From Sphingomonas sp. JC676 (GTDB lineage Bacteria; Pseudomonadota; Alphaproteobacteria; Sphingomonadales; Sphingomonadaceae), in assembly GCF_014489075.1 (NCBI RefSeq), contig NZ_JACTGR010000001.1, positions 558,001 to 622,000 on the forward strand: 64,000 nt of DNA, given 5' to 3'. Numbering within the stretch: the stretch's first letter is position 1; every line of letters begins with the position of its first letter. The position numbers were made by a program, and so were the translations under genes. The notes under the pieces were generated by a model that saw only the letters and a program-made list of their open reading frames with translations, made no database searches and had not been told where the DNA came from. Shown here one piece after another: positions 54,483 through 62,813 of the stretch.

Positions 54483-57400
54483 GTGCTTCCTCCAATGGGA
54501 TGGGCCGGTCCGCGCCGGCCGTGCCGGCCTTGCGCTTGTGGACGAGGCTAAAGATGACGGGGACGAACATCAGGGTGGCGAAGGTGGCGACGATCAGCCC
54601 GCCGATCACGGCGCGGCCGAGCGGGGCGTTCTGTTCGCCGCCCTCGCCGAAGCCCAATGCCATGGGCAGCATGCCGATGATCATCGCGAGCGCGGTCATC
54701 AGCACCGGGCGGAAGCGGACCAGGCCCGCCTCCAGCGCCGCCGCGGTGGAGTCGCCGAGCTCGGCGAGCCGCTCGCGGGCGAAGCTGACCACCAGGATCG
54801 AGTTGGCGGTCGCCACGCCCATGCACATGATCGCGCCGGTGAGCGCGGGCACCGACAGCGTCGTGCCGGTGGTGAACAGCATCCAGATGATGCCGGCCAG
54901 CGCGCCGGGCAGCGCCGTGATGATCACGAACGGATCGAGCCAGCTCTGGAAGTTCACGACGATCAGCAGATAGATCAGCACGATCGCGCCGATCAGGCCG
55001 AAGGCGAGGCCGGAAAAGGCGTTGTTCATCGTGGCATATTGGCCGCGCATCGTGACGGTGACGCCTTTGGGCGCCTCGGCCTTGAGCTGCTCGAGCACCT
55101 TGTTGATGTCGCCCGAGACCGCGCCCAGGTCACGTCCGTTCGGCGTCGCGAAGATATCGATCACTGGCGCGATATTGTAGTGCGAGACCACCGCCGAGGC
55201 ATTGCTGCGCGTGATCGTGCCGATGCCGCCGAGTACCTGGTCTTCGCCACTGCCGGTGCCGGTCACGGGGATGTTGGACAGGTCGCTGATCGATCCGACG
55301 CGATATTCGGGGGTCTGTGCGACCACCGCATAGGACACGCCGTTATCGGGGTTGAGGTAGAAGACCGGGGCGGTCTGCGAGGTGCCGGCGAGCGAGCTGG
55401 CGACGCTGGTGGTCACGTCGCGCTCGGTCAGCCCGAGCTGGCCGATCCGGCTGCGATCGATGTTCACGTTGAGCTGCGGATAACGCGACGATTGCTGGAT
55501 GCGCGCATCGGCGACGCCGGGGATCGCAGTGATCCGCCGCAGGATTTTCCGCGCATAAACGGCGTTGGCATCGGAATCGCGGCCTGCGACCTGGATGTCG
55601 ATCGGCGCGGGCGCGCCGAAGTTCAGGATCTGGCTGGTGATGTCGGCCGGCAGGAACGAGAAGGTCGACCCGGGGAACGCCTTGGGCAGTTCCTCGCGCA
55701 ATTTTTCGACATAGCCGGCGGTCGGCGCGTGATCCTTGGAAAGCTGGATCAATATGTCGCCGTCCTGCGGGCCGATCGTGCCCGAATTGTTGTAGGTCGT
55801 GTTGATGGCGCTCACCGGCAGGCCGATATTGTCGACCACCGAAACCAGTTCGTTCGCCGGGATCACCTGGCGGATGCGCCGGGCGATCCGGTCGAATTGC
55901 GCCGACGTATCCTCGATGCGCGAGCCCACCGGCGCGCGGACATGGATCGCCATTGCGCCGGCATCCACCGACGGGAAAAAATTCTGGCCGAGATAAGGCA
56001 CCAGGAAAAACGAAACCGCCACCGCCAGAATGAAGCTGAGGATGAACGGCCGCGGCACTGTCAGCGCCTTTTCGAGGAGCCCGCCATAGCCGGTGCGGAT
56101 CCGCTCGAAGCGATGCTCGAAGCCGCGCTGAATACGGACGAGGGGATTGCGCGAACCGGGCTTGCCCGCCTCGTGCAGATGCCCCGGCGCGTGCGGCTTG
56201 AGCAGGTACATCGCCATCGTCGGCACCAAGGTGCGCGACAGGACGAACGACGCGATCATCGCGAACACCACGGCCAGCGCGAGCGGCACGAACAGGAAGC
56301 CCGCGACACCCGGCAGGAAGAACATCGGCACGAACACGATGCAGATGCAGAGCAGGGAGACGAAGGCTGGCGTCACGATCTGCTGCGCGCCGTCCAGGAT
56401 CGCCTGGCGGACCGGCTTGCCCTGTTCGAGGTGCCAGTTGATGTTCTCGATCGTCACCGTCGCGTCGTCAACCAGGATGCCGACCGCGAGGCTGAGGCCG
56501 CCCAGCGTCATGATGTTGAGCGTGTTGCCGGTCGCCGACAGCGCAGTGATCGCGGCGAGGATGGCGAGCGGGATCGAGATCGCGATGATCACGGTCGAGC
56601 GCCACGAGCCGAGGAACAGGAGGATCATCAGCGAGGTGAGCGCTGCGGCGATCGCGCCTTCCTTGACCACGCCCTCGACCGCCGCCTTCACGAACAGCGA
56701 CTGGTCCCCGATCGGCACGATCTTGAGCGCGGCGGGCACGTTCTCCTGGATCTTGGGCAGCGCGTCCTTGACGCCCTGGACGATCGCCAGCGTCGAGGTC
56801 GCGCCGTTCTTGAGGATCGTCATCAGCACCGAGCGCGCGCCGTCGACATGGACGACGTTGGTCTGCGGCGCCGATCCGTCGCGGACATGGGCCACGTCGC
56901 GCATATAGATGGTGGCGCCGTTGACGGTCTTCACCGGCAGCGCGTTCAGCTCGTCGATCGATCCCGGCGCGTTGTTGAGCTTGATGCTGTATTGGTACCC
57001 GCCGATCTTGGCGAAGCCGGCGGGGTTGATCTGGTTCTGCGCGGCGATAGCGTTGCCCACGTCCTGCGCAGACAGGCCCTTCGACTGGAGCGCCTGCGGA
57101 TCGAGATCGATCTGAACCTGGCGCTGCTTGCCGCCGGAAGGATAGGGGACCGCGGCGCCCGGTATGGTGACGAGGCTGGTGCGGACCGTGTTCTGCGCGA
57201 GATCGAACAATTGGCCTTCGGACATGCCCCGGCCCGACAGCGCGAGCTGGATGATCGGCACGGTCGAGGCGTTGTAGTTGAGGATCAGCGGCGGTTGTGT
57301 TCCGGGGGGAAGCTGGCGCAGCGCCGTTTGCGAAATCGACGTGACCTGGGCGGTGGCGACGCGGATGTCTGCGCCCGGCTGGAAATAGATCTTCACCACG

Positions 57401-57672
57401 CCGATGCCGGGCATCGACTGGCTCTCGATATGATCGATGTCGTTGACCGTGGTGGTCAGCACGCGCTCGAACGGCGTGATGATCCGGCCCGACATCTCGT
57501 CGGGCGAGAGGCCGCTATACTGCCATGCGGTGGCGATCACCGGCACGCGGATATCGGGGAAGATGTCCACTGGCGTCCGGATCGCGGCGAGAATGCCGAG
57601 GATCAGGATCAAAATGGCCATGACGATGAAGGTAAGCGGACGCGCCAGCGCGGTCCGGACGATTCCGATCAA
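54475..57672 (-). CDS. RND efflux pump permease (AcrB/MdtB-like)
   Basis: Inner-membrane proton-driven transporter of 1065 residues, HAE1 type. The start (PLTFIVMAILILILGILAAIRTPVDIFPDI) is the family first span. Transmembrane spans then flank two big periplasmic loops. The helix-4 segment AVGILVDDATVTIENI holds the paired Asp residues that relay protons. The helix-6 region and the second-half GAIMCMGVATANSILVVSFARERL segment also match. Drug specificity cannot be judged. It is the first gene of the operon pump, adaptor, outer-membrane protein, and is divergent from a LysR gene about 190 bases away. Confidence 0.92.
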   Translation of the reverse strand: MIGIVRTALARPLTFIVMAILILILGILAAIRTPVDIFPDIRVPVIATAWQYSGLSPDEMSGRIITPFERVLTTTVNDIDHIESQSMPGIGVVKIYFQPGADIRVATAQVTSISQTALRQLPPGTQPPLILNYNASTVPIIQLALSGRGMSEGQLFDLAQNTVRTSLVTIPGAAVPYPSGGKQRQVQIDLDPQALQSKGLSAQDVGNAIAAQNQINPAGFAKIGGYQYSIKLNNAPGSIDELNALPVKTVNGATIYMRDVAHVRDGSAPQTNVVHVDGARSVLMTILKNGATSTLAIVQGVKDALPKIQENVPAALKIVPIGDQSLFVKAAVEGVVKEGAIAAALTSLMILLFLGSWRSTVIIAISIPLAILAAITALSATGNTLNIMTLGGLSLAVGILVDDATVTIENINWHLEQGKPVRQAILDGAQQIVTPAFVSLLCICIVFVPMFFLPGVAGFLFVPLALAVVFAMIASFVLSRTLVPTMAMYLLKPHAPGHLHEAGKPGSRNPLVRIQRGFEHRFERIRTGYGGLLEKALTVPRPFILSFILAVAVSFFLVPYLGQNFFPSVDAGAMAIHVRAPVGSRIEDTSAQFDRIARRIRQVIPANELVSVVDNIGLPVSAINTTYNNSGTIGPQDGDILIQLSKDHAPTAGYVEKLREELPKAFPGSTFSFLPADITSQILNFGAPAPIDIQVAGRDSDANAVYARKILRRITAIPGVADARIQQSSRYPQLNVNIDRSRIGQLGLTERDVTTSVASSLAGTSQTAPVFYLNPDNGVSYAVVAQTPEYRVGSISDLSNIPVTGTGSGEDQVLGGIGTITRSNASAVVSHYNIAPVIDIFATPNGRDLGAVSGDINKVLEQLKAEAPKGVTVTMRGQYATMNNAFSGLAFGLIGAIVLIYLLIVVNFQSWLDPFVIITALPGALAGIIWMLFTTGTTLSVPALTGAIMCMGVATANSILVVSFARERLAELGDSTAAALEAGLVRFRPVLMTALAMIIGMLPMALGFGEGGEQNAPLGRAVIGGLIVATFATLMFVPVIFSLVHKRKAGTAGADRPIPLEEAHA

Positions 57673-57801
57673 GGGCGGCGGCTCCGGTCAAGGCAGACGG
57701 TGGCGTAAGTGGGGAGGAGGGGCATCGGCAACAACTCCATACGAAGGTTTGTAGCGTCACTCCCCAGCTCGCTACCGCAGCAAAATTTCCCTTGCGCGCG
57801 G

Positions 57802-57862
57802 TCAATCATCCGCGTCCAATATTGTTTACGGCATGATTGATACGTATAACGTCTCAATCATG
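57802..57862. promoter_or_regulatory. LysR-type operator half-sites between pump and regulator
   Basis: CATGATTGA (57832-57840) and TCAATCATG (57854-57862) form a 9-bp inverted repeat across 13 bases, and a third half-site TCAATCAT lies at 57802-57809. The right arm contains the ATG of the LysR gene, so binding would repress the regulator itself and could activate the pump operon. Confidence 0.55.
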
Positions 57863-58762
57863 GAACTACGCCACCTTCGCTATTTCATCGGTGTTGCTGA
57901 GGAATTGCACTTCGCACGTGCAGCGACCCGCCTGGGCATCTCGCAGCCGCCGCTCAGCCAGCAGATCCATCAGCTCGAAGCCGAACTGGGGGTGAAGCTC
58001 TTCGACCGGACGAGTCGCAGCGTGAAGCTGACGAGCGCGGGCACCGCGTTCCTGCCGGAGGCGCGCGCGACGCTCGAGAAGGCGAGTCGCGCGGTCAATG
58101 TGGCGCATCGCGCGTCACGGGGCGAACTGGGTGAGCTCAACATCGGATTCAACGCATCGGCGCCGTTCGTGCCGACGATCGCTCGGTCGATCTACGCCTT
58201 TCGCCAGACCTGGCCCGACGTGAAGCTTAACCTCACCGAAGTCGGCGGACGCACGCAGGCAGCCGAGCTGGTCGATCATGCCCTGGACGTATGTTTCGTG
58301 CGGGGCAGCCGGCGGCCGGACCTGTGCGACGCTATCGAGGTGGCGCCGATCCTGCGCGAACGGCTGTTCGTGGCGCTTCGACCCGACCATCGGCTCGCCC
58401 GGCGCAACGAGCTGAATCTCAGCGATCTCGCCGGCGAACCGCTGCTGATCTACAAGCGCGAGCATTGCGCAGTCTTCACCGAGGAGCTGTTCGCGATGCT
58501 GCGCGGTGCGGGCGTCGAACCGATGGTGGCGCACGAGGTCCGCGAGATCTCGACATTGTTCGGGCTGGCCGCGGCCGGGATCGGCCTGTGCGTGATCGCG
58601 GAATCGATGTGTGCGCTGCAATCGGCGAAGCTGGTCTATCGCCCGCTGGCCGATCCTGAATCGACCACCGCGATATGGCTGGTCCATCTGCGCGAAGGCG
58701 CCAGCCTGCCGTGCCGCAATTTCCTGGAGATCATCGCGAAGGAAGCGGCGCTCGACTCGTAG
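57860..58762 (+). CDS. LysR-family transcription regulator
   Basis: 300-residue regulator with the LysR helix-turn-helix at the start (MELRHLRYFIGVAEELHFARAA, recognition LGISQPPLSQQIHQLE) and a periplasmic-binding-protein-like effector domain from about residue 90. The true start is the ATG at 57860; ATG and TTG codons up to 57833 would add residues before the conserved MELRHLRYF. It is divergent from the RND efflux operon, which LysR regulators often control. Its stop lies two bases from the convergent Hsp70 gene stop. Confidence 0.9.
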   Translation: MELRHLRYFIGVAEELHFARAATRLGISQPPLSQQIHQLEAELGVKLFDRTSRSVKLTSAGTAFLPEARATLEKASRAVNVAHRASRGELGELNIGFNASAPFVPTIARSIYAFRQTWPDVKLNLTEVGGRTQAAELVDHALDVCFVRGSRRPDLCDAIEVAPILRERLFVALRPDHRLARRNELNLSDLAGEPLLIYKREHCAVFTEELFAMLRGAGVEPMVAHEVREISTLFGLAAAGIGLCVIAESMCALQSAKLVYRPLADPESTTAIWLVHLREGASLPCRNFLEIIAKEAALDS

Positions 58763-58764
58763 CG

Positions 58765-60063
58765 TCACGCGGCCCATTCGGCGACATTGGCCTCGCCGCC
58801 GATCAGTGCCAGCCCGTGCGCGATCGAGGTGAGCTCGCCGCCGCTGGCGATCCGCGCCTCGCCGAACCGTTCTGCAAACATCGCGCGGATCGCGGGGATC
58901 AGCGATGAGCCGCCAGTGAGGAAGACGCGGTCGATCGCGGCCGCGTCCACACCGGCCTTGGCGAGCGCGGTGTCGATCGTCTGCGCGATCCGCGTCAGGT
59001 CTTCCGCGATCCAGGTCTCGAATTCGGTGCGGCTGACCCCCGCCTCGATCTCCAGCCCGGCGCCGCTGAAACGGAACCCGGCATGGTCCTCGCTCGACAA
59101 AGTGCGCTTGAGCTGGCCGACCGCATCGTAGAGCGGATAGCCGAGCTCGTTGTCGATCAGCGCGATCATCCGGCCGATCGCATCGGGCTCCACCGCGCTG
59201 CGTTGCAACCGGCCGAGCTCGTCCATCGTCCGCCGATTGCGCATCAGCGCGAGCCGCGACCAGTCGGCGAAATCGGCGAAATAGCTGCGCGGGATTTCCA
59301 GGATCTTGTCGAACGAGCGGTAAAGCCCGCCCTTGCCCAGCAGCGGCAAAATCAGCCGGTCGACGATGCGATAGTCGAACCGGTCGCCGGCGATACCGAT
59401 GCCCGCCGATCCGAGCGGCACGCAGCGCCGCGCTGCGCCCGGCTCGGCGACGCGGACGATCGAGAAGTCGCTAGTGCCGCCGCCGAAATCGGCGACCAGG
59501 ATCGTGGCGGGCTCGGTCAGGCGCGAGGCATAGCTGTAGGCGGCGCCCAGCGGCTCGTAGACATAATGGATCTGCGCGCCGAAGCCCTCGAACATCTTGT
59601 CATAGCGCTGGCGGGCGAGCGCCGGATCGGGGCGGGCGCCGGCATATTCCACCGGCCGCCCGACGACGATCTGCGCCGGCCGGTCATCCAGCCCGCCGCC
59701 GGCATGCGCCACCAGCCGCGCGAGGAAGATCTGGCCGAGTTGCTCGAACCGGTAGCGCTTCTCGAACACCGTCGCATGCTCGAATAATGGGCTCGCCGCG
59801 ACACTTTTGAACGACTGGATGAAGCGGCTGTCGTGCGGCCATTCGAGATACTCGGCGATCGCCCAGGGTCCGGCCTCATGCGCCACGCCGCCGCGCACCG
59901 CCTCGTCGTGCCAGAAGCACAGCGCCGAGCGGAACACCGCGCCGGTGGCATGCTCGCCGACGAACGGCACCAGCTCGGACGCGCCGCCGCCGTCGGCGCG
60001 CGAGACGACGCTGTTGGTCGTGCCGAAATCGAGCCCGAGGGCCGGGCCCGCACCGCTGTGCAT
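58765..60063 (-). CDS. Hsp70-family protein, YegD-like
   Basis: 432-residue actin-fold ATPase, shorter than DnaK, with no substrate-binding domain. The N-terminal phosphate loop GLDFGTTNSVVSRADGG, VADFGGGTSDFSIVRV (phosphate 2) and FLTGGSSLIPAIRAMFAERF (adenosine motif) are clear. This matches YegD-like chaperone ATPases of unknown client. The ATG at 60063 has GGAG nearby; an open frame to 60213 is not conserved. It has no recognisable partner gene; the cob cluster upstream is divergent and unrelated. Confidence 0.85.
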   Translation of the reverse strand: MHSGAGPALGLDFGTTNSVVSRADGGGASELVPFVGEHATGAVFRSALCFWHDEAVRGGVAHEAGPWAIAEYLEWPHDSRFIQSFKSVAASPLFEHATVFEKRYRFEQLGQIFLARLVAHAGGGLDDRPAQIVVGRPVEYAGARPDPALARQRYDKMFEGFGAQIHYVYEPLGAAYSYASRLTEPATILVADFGGGTSDFSIVRVAEPGAARRCVPLGSAGIGIAGDRFDYRIVDRLILPLLGKGGLYRSFDKILEIPRSYFADFADWSRLALMRNRRTMDELGRLQRSAVEPDAIGRMIALIDNELGYPLYDAVGQLKRTLSSEDHAGFRFSGAGLEIEAGVSRTEFETWIAEDLTRIAQTIDTALAKAGVDAAAIDRVFLTGGSSLIPAIRAMFAERFGEARIASGGELTSIAHGLALIGGEANVAEWAA

Positions 60064-60247
60064 GAGGATCTCCGATGGTCTGGGCCCCGCCCGGCGACGG
60101 GGCGGCGCCTGTGGCACGGGGTCGCCCGAAGCGCAACTCGGAGCCTTGCAATGTAGGATTTCAGGGGCGATCCAGGGGCCCGCTTTTTCGCATCGTTGGG
60201 GTCTCGAAAACACATTTTCCGGGGAGGAAGGTTTTTAGACATAGCAG

Positions 60248-60264
60248 GTGTCAACCGTGTCAAC
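60248..60264 (-). promoter_or_regulatory. double TTGACA motif upstream of Hsp70 gene
   Basis: On the minus strand GTTGACAC occurs twice nine bases apart, each containing TTGACA, the -35 consensus of the housekeeping sigma factor. A clear -10 at the right distance is not seen. It lies in the 262-base gap between the Hsp70 gene and cobU, about 185 bases before the Hsp70 start. No cobalamin riboswitch is recognised in this gap. Confidence 0.3.
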
Positions 60265-60325
60265 TTTGCGCGTGCCCGAAATTCGCAAAACCCGCGCGTT
60301 TCTGTCGTTTTTTATTTCTCGCAGG

Positions 60326-60847
60326 TCATTTCAGTTTGAGCGGGAGCCCGGCGGCCATGAAGACGGCTTCGTCGACCGAGGCGGCGACGATTTGGTTGAT
60401 CTCGCCCGCCACGTCGCGGAAGCGGCGGGCAAGGGCGTTGTCGGGCACGATCCCGAGGCCGACTTCGTTGGCGACGAGGATGACCGGTCCGGTCGCACTC
60501 CGGATCGCCTTTGCGAGGTCAAGAGCGTGTTCGCGATGGTCGCGTTCGGCGAACATCAGGTTGGACGCCCAGAGCGTCAGGCAATCGACCAGCAGCACGC
60601 GATCCGGTCCGGCTTCCGCTCGGATGACGGCGGCAATGTCGATCCATGCCTCGATCGTCCGCCAGCGTTCGCCGCGATCGGCGCGGTGGCGGGCGATGCG
60701 CGCCGCCATCTCGTCGTCCAGCGCCTGTGCGGTGGCCACGAAAATCGCTTCGCCGGGTAGCGCCTCGGCGCGTTGCTGCGCATAGCGGCTCTTGCCGGAT
60801 CGGGCGCCGCCGAGAACCAACAGGCTGGAGTGCGAACCGGATTGCAT
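60326..60847 (-). CDS. cobU: adenosylcobinamide kinase/adenosylcobinamide-phosphate guanylyltransferase
   Basis: 173-residue bifunctional enzyme of cobalamin nucleotide-loop assembly: it phosphorylates adenosylcobinamide and then attaches GMP. The P-loop is GGARSGKS (residues 13-20), followed by the DDEMAARIARHRADRGERW region with the guanylylated His and the VANEVGLGIVPDNALARRFRD segment, all CobU-typical. It is called cobP in some alphaproteobacteria. It is divergent from cobC across about 50 bases. Confidence 0.93.
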   Translation of the reverse strand: MQSGSHSSLLVLGGARSGKSRYAQQRAEALPGEAIFVATAQALDDEMAARIARHRADRGERWRTIEAWIDIAAVIRAEAGPDRVLLVDCLTLWASNLMFAERDHREHALDLAKAIRSATGPVILVANEVGLGIVPDNALARRFRDVAGEINQIVAASVDEAVFMAAGLPLKLK

Positions 60848-60898
60848 CGCGCCGCCCTAACAGACGGACGGGGTGGGATGCGAGGGGAAGGACGACGG

Positions 60899-61882
60899 GT
60901 GCACGGCTGGACATTTCATGGCGGGAGGCTGAGCGAGGCGCAGCGCGCTTATGCGGATGCACCGAAGCCGTGGCTCGATCTGTCGACGGGGATCAATCCG
61001 CATGCTTGGCCGGGCGCGGCTTCGATCGAGGTCGACTGGCGGGCGCTGCCCGATGCCGGCGAGCTTGCCGAGTTGGAGCGGGCGGCGGCCGGCTATTTCG
61101 GAACCGCGCCGGAGCGGGTCTGCGCCTTGCCCGGCACCGAGATCGGATTGCGGTTGCTGGGCGGGCTCGGGCTGCCCGAACCGGTCCGGCATGTCGCGCC
61201 GGGGTACCGGACACATGGCGAAGCCTTTGCCCAAAGCACGGCGATCGACCGGCATGCGCTTGCGGACGAGCTGGCGGAGGGGGGCACGGTGCTGCTCGCC
61301 AATCCGAACAATCCCGACGGCCATCTCTTCGCGGCGAAGGAACTGGTGCGGCGCGCAGAAGCTTCGAGCGGATGGCTCATTGTCGACGAGGCCTTTGCCG
61401 ATGCCTTACCGGAAGTCAGTGTGGTGCCGCATCTTGACGCAGACGCGCGGGTGCTGGTCCTGCGGTCGTTCGGCAAGTTCTTCGGGCTGGCCGGGGTGCG
61501 GCTGGGCTTTGCAATCGGGCCGGAGCCGATGATCGCGGCGCTCCGCCAGAAGCTGGGAAGCTGGCCGGTTTCGTCCGCAGCGATCCGGATCGGGATTGGC
61601 GCCTATCGCGACGCCGGCTGGATCGCCGCAATGCGCGACCGGCTGGTGGCGGACGCTGCGGCCTTCGACGCGGTGCTGGCCCGGCACGGCTGCGACCCGA
61701 TCGGCGAATGCCCGCTGTTCCGCGTCATCGCGCTGCGCGACGGCATGGCGCTGTTCGACCGGCTGGCGCAGCGGGGCATCCTGACTCGGCCGTTCGACTA
61801 TGCCCCGACCTGGCTCCGGCTAGGCCTGCCGGGGAGCGACGCAGCATTGGCGCGGCTCGGTCAGGCGCTGGCGGATGGCTGA
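60899..61882 (+). CDS. cobC: threonine-phosphate decarboxylase-like aminotransferase
   Basis: PLP enzyme that makes (R)-1-aminopropan-2-yl phosphate from L-threonine phosphate for the cobalamin side chain. It has 327 residues from a GTG at 60899 with GAGGGGAAGGA just before; an ATG at 60878 with a weak site is the alternative. HGGRLSEAQ at the start, LLANPNNPDG, DEAFAD and the Schiff-base Lys 193 in SFGKFFGLAGVRLGF match the family. It is shorter than most class I aminotransferases, as usual for CobC. It overlaps cbiB by eight bases. Confidence 0.88.
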   Translation: MHGWTFHGGRLSEAQRAYADAPKPWLDLSTGINPHAWPGAASIEVDWRALPDAGELAELERAAAGYFGTAPERVCALPGTEIGLRLLGGLGLPEPVRHVAPGYRTHGEAFAQSTAIDRHALADELAEGGTVLLANPNNPDGHLFAAKELVRRAEASSGWLIVDEAFADALPEVSVVPHLDADARVLVLRSFGKFFGLAGVRLGFAIGPEPMIAALRQKLGSWPVSSAAIRIGIGAYRDAGWIAAMRDRLVADAAAFDAVLARHGCDPIGECPLFRVIALRDGMALFDRLAQRGILTRPFDYAPTWLRLGLPGSDAALARLGQALADG

Positions 61883-62813
61883 ACCGGTGGCGCTGCTCGC
61901 GCTGGCACTGGATGCGGCGATCGGCTGGCCTGGCGCGCTCTATGCGCGGATCGGGCATCCGGTCGGCGGGTTCGCGCGACTGATCGACGCCAGCGAGCGC
62001 CGCTGGAACCGGGCGTCGCATTCGGATCTTGTCCGCAGGCTAGCGGGCATCGCCACGGTCTTGCTTCTGCTGCTGGTCGCAGGCGGGGGAGGCTTTGCGA
62101 TCCAATATGCGCTGGCTTCGGCACTGGGCGCATGGGCATGGCCGCTGATCGCCCTGCTCGCCGCGCCGGGTCTGGCGCAGCGCAGCCTGTACGATCATGT
62201 CGTGCCGGTGGCGCGGGCGCTCGAGGCCGGCGACCTGGTGGGAGCGGGGAGCGCGGTTGGTCGGATCGTCGGACGCGATACCGCCGCGCTCGACGAAGCG
62301 GGTATCAGCCGCGCGGCGATCGAGAGCCTTGCCGAAAGCTTCTGCGACGGCGTCGCTGCGCCTTTGTTCTGGCTGCTGCTGCTCGGCCTCCCCGGCATCT
62401 GGGCGTACAAGGCGATCAACACCGCCGACAGCCTGATCGGCCACCGCGAGGAACGGTGGCGGGCGTTCGGCTGGGCGGCGGCGCGGACCGACGATCTCGC
62501 CAATCTGGTGCCGGCGCGGATCGCGGGGTTGGCGGTCTGCATCGCCGGCGTGGGCGGGTTCGCGACAATGTGGCGCGATGCGGGCAAGCATGCCTCACCC
62601 AATGCCGGTTGGCCCGAGGCGGCGATGGCGGGCGTGTTGGGGCTTAAGCTGGCGGGGCCGGTCGCCTATGACGGCGCGATGCGTGACAAAACCTGGATCG
62701 GCAGCGGCCGGCTCGATGCTCGCGCCGCCGATATCCGCCGCGCGCTTGGCGTCTATATCCGCGCGTGCCTGCTGCTGTGGCTGATCGCCGGAGGTGCCGC
62801 TTGGGCGCTCTGA
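61875..62813 (+). CDS. cbiB: adenosylcobinamide-phosphate synthase
   Basis: Integral membrane protein (312 residues; about five spans) that joins aminopropanol phosphate to adenosylcobyric acid. The family segments [60 protein letters not shown] and [16 protein letters not shown] are present. It is also named cobD in many alphaproteobacteria. The cobQ start overlaps its end. Confidence 0.93.
   Translation: MAEPVALLALALDAAIGWPGALYARIGHPVGGFARLIDASERRWNRASHSDLVRRLAGIATVLLLLLVAGGGGFAIQYALASALGAWAWPLIALLAAPGLAQRSLYDHVVPVARALEAGDLVGAGSAVGRIVGRDTAALDEAGISRAAIESLAESFCDGVAAPLFWLLLLGLPGIWAYKAINTADSLIGHREERWRAFGWAAARTDDLANLVPARIAGLAVCIAGVGGFATMWRDAGKHASPNAGWPEAAMAGVLGLKLAGPVAYDGAMRDKTWIGSGRLDARAADIRRALGVYIRACLLLWLIAGGAAWAL

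Noticed and set aside
54262..57708. Very long open frame (1148 codons) antisense to the RND pump
   Set aside because: High-GC shadow frame rich in Arg, Asp, His and Gln with no recognisable domain, lying wholly over a strongly conserved pump gene. Similar antisense frames at 3737-7264, 12430-13770, 24746-26365 and 37229-39784 are rejected for the same reason.
60064..60898. Cobalamin riboswitch near the cob genes
   Set aside because: I looked for the conserved B12-box region in the gaps around cobU and cobC and did not find a convincing one; the 50-base gap before cobC is too short.
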